A stretch of DNA of 64,000 bases, taken from assembly GCA_016648135.1 (NCBI GenBank), contig JADDOH010000523.1, positions 124,001 through 188,000 on the forward strand, given 5' to 3'. Within the stretch, counting starts at the first letter, position 1. Every line of letters begins with the position of its first letter. Shown here piece by piece: positions 38,701 through 50,700 of this stretch. The stretch comes from Agrypnia vestita. Taxonomy: Eukaryota; Arthropoda; Insecta; Trichoptera; Phryganeidae. The notes beneath the pieces were generated by a model. The model searched no databases. It was not told the origin of the DNA and was given only the letters and a program-made list of their open reading frames with translations. Both the position numbers and the translations under genes were made by a program.

Positions 38701-41700
38701 TAGGTAATTAGGTTAAGACAAGAATCGTCACATTGTAATTTTGTAAATAAATCATTATAATTTGTAAATACAATATCTCGATTGCTAAGTAAAATAATAT
38801 TGTATGTAGGTTAATTTAAAATATTATTGAGAATAAGTAGTAAGTTTTTGATTTAATTAGTTGGAAAAAATTGCGCATTTTTATATTTTGAATTAAATAA
38901 TTAATTCAAAGGATAAAAATGCGCAATTTTTTCCAACTAATTAAATCAAAAACTTATAAAAATAAACTGAATTAAATGATTAATTCAGTTTATTTTTCGA
39001 TTTTTAGTATTTTTAGGTAGTGAGTTTTTGTTTGAGGTTTTTTTTAACTGACGACACTATTTTGAGATGTTTTTCAAAATTGACTCAAATTATTTTTTTT
39101 AAAGTTATGCTAAAATGTAATTTGCAAAAATGTTAAGCGGGCCTGTCATATTCGCAATTGAAAATGTTCCTTTTCGATATTTTAAAATTAAAATCCATGG
39201 ATAACAAATACAAAACAAGGCTCACTGTATGATAAAAAAAGGACAAAGCTTTCGATAAATTTGTGAGCTGTGAAAATGACGTGAAGGGATAATTTTAATA
39301 TCAAAACCGTTCTCTTTTGCGACATGTAAGTCATGAGGAAGTTTTAATGACGTAAGCTCTTTATACAACAGTCATTCATTTTCATCATCATATTCCTCGA
39401 TTACTGTTGAAATTAATTTTAATGGGTATATTTGCAACGTAATTATGGTGGTTAATCCATCGTTCACTTGACAAGCAATTTCGCAAGATTATATTTAAGA
39501 CTATCTAATACCCGTCAGAAATGACGGTACTTTTACATGTTGGTTCCTAATAAATAAGTTATTATTTATTAGGAACCAACATGTAAAAGTACCGTAATAA
39601 TAACTTATTTATTAGGAAATAAGTTACGGACCTTACACGAAGTTACGGGGACAAACATACATATTGCACATTGGCGACCTCTATCGTAGAAGAAGTAAAC
39701 ACTCCATAACACAAGTGCATATAATTTACACCCTCGGAAGCAGTAATCAGTCCGCCCTCTACCTCCGCGGGTAAATGTCATCCTCCCGACGACGTTGAAT
39801 AAGAATTCAACGAAACGTAGAGAATCGTTTCTCAGAAAAACATACGGCTCGTATAAAATATCCGCAACCAGTTACAGTTAAATATGTATAACGACCGTAA
39901 TAACAACCTTAAGTCTTTAATATTCTTTTTATTGTATATATGATATTATTCTTCCGAATTTTTGTTTAACACATTCAATAGAATAAGCCTGAAAATTATT
40001 ATTTTTTATTTTTTAAATCCTTATATAGACCAGTTTATACTTTAACACAATTTTTAAATATGTTGTCTTAGAATGCAATTACAGGATTTTGTCCATAGAG
40101 GTATAATCATTAAATGTCATTAATATGTATTCCTCTGTAGACAAAACCCAGTAATTGTATTCTAAGAAAATACCTACAAATAAAAATATTGTTAAAGATG
40201 ACAGATTTTTTTGTACGTTACAGTTTAATAAAAAATCTAAGTTGTATCCAGTTGAACCAGTTGAGGCTAATCTTTGGCTTCTAAACAGATTAATCGGTCA
40301 TTTGGAGTATTTTAAAATAATTGAAACCAGTTATTTGTGTTGAGCTAACCAATTATAGAATAAAATATTTTTTTTATCCAATCATATACATGATACATTT
40401 AAGTGTAGCGTTTAATAGTTGTTTGAACATGACGTAATATTTCACATGTCGCTATTTATTGTTCAAAAAAACACACAAACAAATACCACAGGTCTTTCTG
40501 AAATTATTAGGCTTATTAGAAATAATCCTAATTTTCAGGCTACAAAAATTTTGTTATTGTACATTTTATGTCATTCTGAAGCATCTTTTTAATTTTTAAT
40601 CATTTACCTGCCGATTTGTGTAGGTATATTTGTAACTTTTTTGCTTTGTGCCCTGTCATTTGTGTTTTATTTACAATTTTTCCCGACAATATATTTGAGT
40701 AATATTTACCCTTTGCAACTTATGACATAATAAATATTTATTCAATATATAATATAAGCCCGAGAAAATTAAGTAAACCATAGAGGTCATAAAAAAGTTT
40801 AGAATATTTTGAGTATCTTTAAAATTATCAATAACATAATACTGGATTTTATCCCCTGAGGGATATCATTAATCAATATATTTTAAATATGTCTCACGGA
40901 GAGGAAGCTTCTTTTTTATATAGGATAGTATGTATGGAAGTCTTTTTGGGTGTCCATACGACTTACGACTTATCCTATGGTTGGCTTAAGTGATCGCTTT
41001 ACACAATGTAAGGTTCACCGATTCCACCCTTGACCCACTACCGCATCTATCAAATTTTCGGAATGTATATTGCATTCTTACTACTGCCACCTGTGATGGC
41101 AAATTTTGTCATTCCCATTATAGACGTCGTCGCATTTGGCAATGAGATATCCATATTTTTGATTGAAGTTTTCAAAGCGATACTTTTTATATATCGAGGA
41201 TAGAGAGTCAAAAGAGCATTAGTGATTATTTATAACTTTACAGAAGAATTAAAGAAAGTTCTGTTAATCTGATTTCCACATGCGTTTTGGATGATTAAAT
41301 ATTGAAATCGTTTAATTATCAAAGAAACGCTGACAAAATCAGATTAAAAAAGTTCGAAATAATCACTAACGCCCTTTTGGCTTTCTACTCTCGATATGTG
41401 CATGACATTCTTCCTTTATTATTATTAACTAATATTAATAAATAATTATTATAAACTAATAAATTTTAAACAAATGCGCTAGAATATACCTAAAAATGAT
41501 ATATATTTTTATCTCTTTTTTAGACCTTAACTTAAGAAGCCTTAAAAACTTTTTTAAAAACCTGTACATTTTTGCAAATTGGATTTCTTGCATGAAAAAA
41601 TAACTGATAATCAGTTAGACGAATAAAATGGATACTAAGCATGATGACAGATTTTGAAATAACATTCTATATTGTAAGATCACGTCTATTACCAAAAATA

Positions 41701-44700
41701 ACATTATTTTCAGTAATAATCTAAGTTGTTACGCAAATAATTGCATTTTCATCTACATATATTTTAATTTCGTGCAAAAACGCCCGCAGCTGTCATTTCG
41801 TCTACGTGACGTCAAGCCTCAGTAAACATTGCATTGTATCAATAGCAACGGTTCAAAGACGCGGTGATGGGTACTGAGGCGTGACGTCATTCGTTCTGAC
41901 CGGTGTTTCAGTTAAAATGGCGGATTGCAAAATTTGAAACTTTTATTTTATTGAAAAGCTTATAAATATAAATGTATTTATTAATATGTGGATCATTTTT
42001 TAGAATCCTTTCAAAATATTTTCTTCTCTAAAATCACTTATTCTTTAATTCTTTAATACTGTCATCATGCCTATTGAAATGATCCCTGCGTTTGTCTCGG
42101 TCCGAGCGGTTAACGCCTGATATTATTGATTATGCCAAGTACAGTATTAAATAATTTCAGGATTACACGACGTACATCATGCACCGGATGTACCACACAC
42201 CCTTCCTCTACAAGAACTTCCACAAACTGCATCACAAGTACAAGCAGCCGACGGCCTTCTCCGTCACTGCCATACATCCGGTGGAGATCATGCACATCCA
42301 GCTGACTATGTGCCTCCCGCTCTTCACGATTCCAGTTCATTGGTGTAAGTTTAACATTTTATTCGTATCATGTATCACACATATTTTCATATATGTAATA
42401 CATGATTTAAATAGACATAATAATAGGCAATCAGTACAGCTCTGTTGATATATTTAAAGGTTGAACACTATACAGAGACAAATCTAATTAGCTTATATTT
42501 TGTAGTTTGCCTGTATCGGTACTTAATTCATTACTTTTTTATTTATCTTGCTATTTTTTTTGTGCGTATTACTTAAAGCATTTATTTTTATTCTTTATTT
42601 TTTGTAAATTCCTGCTTCTGTACATAGACAGATATGCTATTTGAAAACTTTAGTTTTCACATTTTGAAAATCACAATTCAATCATTAATTTAAACAATAT
42701 CACAATTTCCACACTATAGCTAGACCGCATTCAAAAGAATACGCGCAAAAAATGTGTTTTGTTACGATGCAAAAAATGAACATAAAATAAGTTTTTCTAG
42801 TAAGTAAGTAATCTTTTTTAAACTAAAAAATATAAATTTATTTGGAATATCATATTGAGACTCGTAATACGGGCTTGCCAGGCAATTTCCCCCCGCTTTT
42901 TTCTTATCGAACAAAGCTAGGGAATGTGTTTTGATTGTGGTCGACCTATAATATATTTTACAAAACTTGTGATATGGATTTGATTCCATAACTCACTGAT
43001 GTTAATGGTTAAAATTACTGAATAATGTTCTCCAAAATTCTCGAAAGAAAATTGTATTTATCATATAAATATTATAAACTACTTTTCACATTAACCATCC
43101 ACGTGCTCCGTCGATGCGTGATCTTGAAAACTTACACTTTTAATCAATAATTTAATTGATAAGATTATAAAAATTCCAGAGATATGTAAATTAAAGATTT
43201 GTATAGTCAGCTTCTTGATAATGATTGAGGATGATTAAGTAAGATAAGATTATTTTTAAACTATTGAATCATGAAATACCCATCTATAAAAATATATTAT
43301 TGAGTATGATAAATTTAAAAAGTATACAGAGTGTCTCATTGTTCACAAAAGAAAAATTGTAATGTCGAAAACAAATGCTAAATTAACCGTCGAAATTTCA
43401 CCACTAGTGTATATATTTATTTTATATTCAATATTGAATAACGAAGGCTCCCCCAAAGTTTCTTCTCCTAGCTACCAGACGACCTTTATGTGTTACCCTG
43501 GGAGAGTAAAATTTTGGAAGAAATTGGGTAATTTTTAACCAAGAGATGACTAATTATTTTTTATATTAAGGTTAATTAAGGTACATATTATTGCACTGGC
43601 TGGCACTAGACCGAGATGAGTGGAGGGAAATTACTGAGGAGGCCAAGACCCACCAAGGGTTGTAGTGCCAAGAGTGATGATGATATTACACTACAATTTT
43701 ATAATAAAATTTTTGAAAAAATGACAAAATGGCCGCATCATGTTTATTTCCGTGAAGCTTCTCCTCCGTGACTGACAGCATCGTTTCCCGTTTGTTCGAG
43801 ACAGATAAGAAGATCATGTATTTTTTTAAGAAATTAAATATCTGTATTGTAGCATATCCGATTTGGAGAATATCGTTTGTCGTAAAATTGGGAACAATTG
43901 AAAAAAAAATTCACAATTTTTTTTTAATATTGTCTTTAACAAATGGTTATCTGATTTAAAAAATTCTGCGGTGTAAGAAAGAGATATTTCATTTGTTAAT
44001 AATATATTAATTATCTTCTTTTCTGTCTCGAACTAACGTACATCGGTCAAAAGTTACATGTCAGTCACGGAGGAGTTCCACGGAAATATACATACGCAGC
44101 ATAACATATTAGTTGCACATGTAAAAATATTAAAAATAATAAATTACCTTTTTGTTTAAAATCACTTAGTTTCTACTTACATTTTATTTTTCTAGGGTGG
44201 TCTTACTCCTTAAAGCTTTAGCTCGTCTTTTAATATTATTTTGCAATTTTAATTTAACCACAAACTGTTCAAATTTAAAAAATTCTAAAAGGAAATCCCG
44301 ACTGATGGACGTTAACATTCGAGCAGTAAATATTTAATTTTGTTTTCCCCGATCCGGATTTCTTATCTAGCATCTTCTTTGAACTGTGTTTTCGTAAAAC
44401 TTTGACAAAACATTATCAGTAATCTAGAATTCAGACATTACCCATGATGATTTATTTCTGGTTTTATGCTCAATAAATATGGAACACCCCCCAAGTTATA
44501 TAAGTTTTATGTCAACGTCACTTATATTAGGAATTCCATCAATATAAAATGGTCAGAGGATTGAGTCTTGTGTCTGGGAAGATTATTTTATTTTATTTAT
44601 TTTTTGATTTTATTTTTAATGAGAAACTAAGAGAATAATATATAAAAAATACATAAAAAACAATACTTATTTCAAATTGAATATCCCAATTTCAAGTATC

Positions 44701-47700
44701 TTTTATCTGCTATTTAATGTATCCATGCAATGTTCTCATATATAAACTAGTACCCGTCCTGCACAGCGATTAAAAGTGTACAGTGCAAATTATTGTAATT
44801 GTCAAAATTGGTAACAATTGCTGATATGGCAAAGGACATGTACTATGTCCAAGCCAACTATCATCAACAAAAATTGATGTTTCTGCTTTCTATGGGTTCA
44901 GATTATTTTCAGAGAAATGAATATTGTGTAGGAGTAAGTACTTTTTAAATAACGATGGTGTATCTGATAGATAAAAAACAAGCTTTACGAGATAGAAAAT
45001 AATAATGATATAACACGGAATAAGAATATTTATATGACACATATTTTGTGTACTTATGAATACATTTTAAAAATAAAAAAAAATCACCCATAAAAAACAA
45101 GTTGTACAATACTCCCTTTCTCATTTTCGGGTTTTGTGTCTACCATATGCTTTGGAATCTCCATACAACTTACTGATTTGTATGAAAATACCATCAAAAA
45201 TTTTAAAATTCCAAAATTATACTATAATTTTTTTTTTAACGAAAATTTGATAGATCTTCTTGATCGTCAGCTTCGTTTCAGCTCGATTGGATCACGGGAA
45301 AAGGGTTAAAAATCGATCCAAAGTTTTTCATCAAGCAAGCAAGCAGACGCCACGAGTTAATATAAAGGGAGTAATAAACAATTATTAACTTGTCTAACTA
45401 AAAAAAGAAATTATATATGTAAAAATTTTATAAAACAATCCATGACAGACAAACATTTTCCTTTAATCTGACATAATTAGTATTTAGAAAAATTGTCCAA
45501 GTGTTTCAATCATAAATACTGTCACGTGTCATGGCTGCGGGAAGAATGAATGAAAACATTTGAAATAAATTGGTAGGAACCTTCTAAATTATTCGAGTGT
45601 TTAGGAGAAGGTTCTCGTTGCTTTTTGGTTATTATAGTCATTTGGTCATTTTGGTTATTATAGGCATTTCGCGAAATACACTTTATTTTAATATACTAAA
45701 TATATTTGAATAAAAAAATTGCACTACTGTTTCAACAAGCTAAGGGGTTCTTAATCATCCACCTCCAATTATTCGTATTAATAAATACACATTTATTACT
45801 TTACTAAAATATTAGCTATACATGTAAAAATTTTAATCCTACACGCGCTCCCAATACTTATATATTTGTTGAATCTTAGGACTTTCAGATATACCAAAAA
45901 CGTATATTTTACGCTGTAATAACAAATATATACATATTGGACAACAGCAGATAAATTATGAATAAAAAACGATTAACATCAGAGATATGTAAAATCATTT
46001 ATAATTTTTTGATCTGCAGTTCCTTTCTACATTGTGGCAATGTACACCTACTACCACGGCATTATTGACCACTCCGGCATCAACTTCAAGGCCTACTGGT
46101 GGCAGCCGTGGCAACCTGATGCAGAATTCCACGATAAGCATCACGAGTTCTTCCACGTTAATTTCGGCTTCAACATTACTCTGTGGGATAAGGTAAGGAT
46201 ATTTGTCAAAAAACTCTGCAAATTACTACCGCCTACTGAAGAAATCCTTCAGATAGTTTTTAGATGATAGGATAGATGTTGCCGCTGTGCTAAATGACGT
46301 CCGTCTCTTTTCCAACCTAGAACAGGGATCCGTTATCTGCGAATATCTCTTTGGTTGTCAGTTCTTGCAGCTGGTTCTTCCTCTCATTGAAATAGTTCAG
46401 CGTTTTGTTGTACGGCTGTTGTGCTGTGATAAGTGATTTTTGTTTTATGCACGCACCCATTTTTTATATTTTTTATAAAGATCTTTAACCTACACGTACA
46501 TATATATAGTTATGTGCTAACTCACATTGAAAATTATAATAAAAAGTTATAATGTATGAAGATGTAACCTGGTTAAAAATAACTCCTTTTTATGTTTGTG
46601 CTTGTGTTTCAGCACTTAATGATCAATCATAACTCAACATTTTTTCATAATATTTTTGAAGGTGTTTATGCCCTTCCAAAAATTTTAGCAATCAATCCTT
46701 TGCCATTCGTAAGATGTTTCCAGGCCATCTCAATGTGTAGAAATATATATTAGACGTTTATATAAAGATTTTTTTCTCCCATTTTCTAAAATTTTTGTTC
46801 TGCCTCATTGCGTGTAAGAAAGGCGATAATTCAATTCTGGATATGGTTTTATCAGACTTTTTAAGAAATTTATCTGTCCGGTTGTACTTCAAATCATATT
46901 TGATTAGCAATATTTATAAGGACAAGCAGCTGGTAAGATAAAAATGAATTGTAATGAAAATGTGTACAGCATACCAAATTTTAATCGTTAATTATCAACA
47001 GCAGAAGAGGATGGAGGAAAGGGGTATCTTTAATTCTGATAGCCAAAAAAAAGATTATACCTAGATGCAAGTGAGATTTGTATATTCTTCAATCAATAAT
47101 CTGGATATTTACGTATATTTATATATATTTAATACGTATATTTATTTATAACGTATATTTATTATAAATATACCTAAATTCAACACCGGGTTTAAAAAAC
47201 ATCAGGTGAACAAATTCAAGAGGGAACAAAGGGAGGAGAAGAGGGAAGATGGAAAGGGGATGGGATAAAAAGCCGTGTGATAATAATTAAAAGCGCGTGA
47301 GGTAATTATGTTCTTTAGTTGACGTTTGGTCTGTACTATAATTGATTTTTACTAAATTTCACGAAAAGTAATAACGAAAAAACATTTTTAATATATTCCA
47401 ACATATTCATGTGGGCATGAAACTGGCATCTCACTGAGAGTTTTGGTTTCGATTCCGTGTAAGATTACAATTCAATCTATGTGATTAATTCAAGCCTGGG
47501 TATTTTGTAATGCCTTTCATTTATACAATTGGGCATATTGGCCCGATGAAACGTAAAAAGAAAAAAATGTAGTTATAGTTTATCGTATTCTATAAAAAAT
47601 ATTACATGTTTACATTTTCCTTTTTCTCATACAAGGCAAAAAAAAATATTAAAAAAAATATAGATTTTCTCATATTAACAATATAAATTTTTCCAATACT

Positions 47701-50700
47701 ATTAATATATACATTGTATTCATATATTTATCTTCTTATCGGAGTTTATACCTATCAATCACAACATTGTATTATTGTGTTGTGTGTTTATATATTGTAT
47801 AGACTTACGATAAGTCGTTATCGAATGTAACACCTGCAATTAAAATGATTAATTTTATTAATATACAAATATTTTACTGCATAGTAACAAGTCGTGAAAA
47901 TAATTATTTCATTGCCGAGAAACTGAAAAAAACGCGAGAAATTCTTTTTTTTAATCCATTTCATTTTTAATCCTACAGCCGGGGTGAATTAGGAGTTAGA
48001 TGCGAAACGAATTTATAATTTAATTATTTCCAAGTTTTAAAATGTACTTAAACCCACATCAAAGTTGACTTTTAATAGAAATTTTGTTCGTTGAAAATGT
48101 CCCCATTTCCTTTTCACTTAAAACTTTTGCACGCTGTAATCATTGTTTTCAAATGTCAATGTCCTTTGTAAATAGCGGTAAACACGTGTTAAAGTACTAA
48201 AATTCTCATTCTAATTTTAGATAAATCACACACGAATATTTCATGCCATACAATTTATGTCTATAAAATTTTAAAAATGAAAAAAAAATGAAAATAATTT
48301 TTACAGCTTAGTTTGACCTTATTTACACAATATTATAATTATGTTCATCGTTGGCTTAGGTTACATCAGGTTTACGTCGTTAGCTACTGCATAATATAGC
48401 GTACTAAAATTTGTACACAAACTTGAAAAGGGTAAAATAAGAGACAGGGACATTAAATTTTTTAAAAACTCATTAAACCCATCAACACTACAACACTGAA
48501 ACATCACAAAACTATCCAACAACATCAATACTGCTAAACTTATTTACAACTTCCACTTCTAACACACTCAAAATATTCTGAAAAATTCACGACTCATCTG
48601 CAACGGAATAAAACTATAGAACAAACAACAGACAAGAAAACTGAATTTTCACAAATTTAAAAAAGAATTGAAAAAACATATTAAGAAGTACATACGCATG
48701 GTGAACAATTGTATATATTTTTGTCTTTTCAATTTTATTGGTATTTTTTATTATCTAAATGTTTATATATAAATAAAAATATAATTATTAAAGATTCCTT
48801 GGATGCCTCTTTTAGTTACAAGATAGAAATTTATGATAGACAATGAAATGAATTAATTTGAAATATTTAAAGCATCATTTTGAGCTCACCCTCGTACAAA
48901 TGTATTTTTTTTAAATAATTTATGAGACAAATAATGTCAAATACTTGGCTATATCGCGATGATTTTTTATCAGGTAGGCTTTTATAGTTTAACATATTTT
49001 GCGATAAAAATCAATAATCCGAAGAGTAGTAGCAATATTTTCTTTCAAACAATTCTGAACATAAATAAAATTCGAATAAACCTGTATTTATGTATTTTTA
49101 ACGTACTTAGTTGGTTTCGCACACTATTAGAAGCTGTTAAGTATTTTTAATTATTTATGTACCTTTTGTACATAAATAGTAGCCTTATAACTAAGGCTTT
49201 CTTTCAAAATTTAACGCATGTAAATTTCTTTTGGAGTGCGATCTAACTTTGGTTCATTATTATTATGATCTTGGATATTAAATGAAGTATATATTTTTAT
49301 TTTTAAGAACCTTTACATTATTTCAAGAAATTTCTTATCTTTTTAAAAAAATTTTTGTAAAATTTAGCTCTCTGAATGCCTTCATTATATTTACCGGAAA
49401 TCAGGTATATTTGAATAAGAACAATATGATTTTAAAATGAAATAAAAAAAGATAAAATCAATTTTTTTTAAATTAAATACAATAAAATTTTGTTTTAAAT
49501 GAAATGTCTTTTAAATTATTACTTCAGCTTCATTAAGAGGAGTGATTACGTTAAACCTGACCATGACTTTATCAACTAATTTAGGCCTTATGCTGTGAAA
49601 GCAGCATTCGATATTTAATTTTATATCATTAAAGTATTTTGGTTTGCTTAAATAATCCACTGATTTCAAATAACCTCACACAAATAAATCCAAAAGAGTT
49701 GAATCACAACCTTTGGGAGGCTATTTAACAGTTGAATTTCTTAAAACTATTGTTATCTACCTCCACTTTTCTTGTAATAAGTTGATAGTGACATTAGCGA
49801 TATGACATGTATTTTGATTGAACTACATGTAATTCAAATTGAAAGCATCCAGTTTTGGCCACAACTTTGGCCCCTGTTAACACCGATCGTTATGGCTCAG
49901 TATTCAGTATAACTGCATTTCTAGCATAATTTAAAAAAATATATGGTACGATAATACCACTATGCCACTATGCCAAACACCACACCATTTGTGGATGCAA
50001 ACGCTTCTCTTGAATCTTCTGTAAATTCGCCGACTAGCTAGCACAGTAGGTCTATTATAGGGACCAATTTTGATAAATTCAAAAAATTACAAAATTATTT
50101 TTATAAGATTCTTGAATAATAAGAGTAAAGGATAAGGTGGTAGATTTTTCAGTTAGAATTTGACCGCTAAAATATAGCAACGAACAGTTATATTATTTTT
50201 GATACTAATCAATTATTTTTGATGTGTAGCATGAGTAGTCTCTCATTGTTTTTAAATAGTTAGTCGCGGATTTTTTGCATGTACATGTACATGTACATAC
50301 AGTAAAAAAAAAAATCATTAAAAAAACACATTTCCCCTAATTTTCAAGCTTTCAACTGTATCCGGGTAGTCTTCTTCATTAAATTTTGAATAGAAAGTAT
50401 TATATCACTTGGGTGAAATGTCAATAGCTAAGTTTGCATATTTTTTTTAATAAATGCAAACTGTGCAGAAATTTGTAGAATTTTTTTTTATGGTTTATAT
50501 AATTATTTTAGAATAATTGTTTCAAAGCGAATGAGTTTTTGATTACTTCCCGATAGTCTTATGTCTTACAAAATATAAGTCAGATCCAGAAAAAAAACCA
50601 AAATTTTGTTTAATTTTGACATCTAACAGGCGGCCCTCGTAGCGCAGTGAGCTATGACACTGGCTTCCCACACCGAGGGTCCGGGGTTCGATTCCCGATG

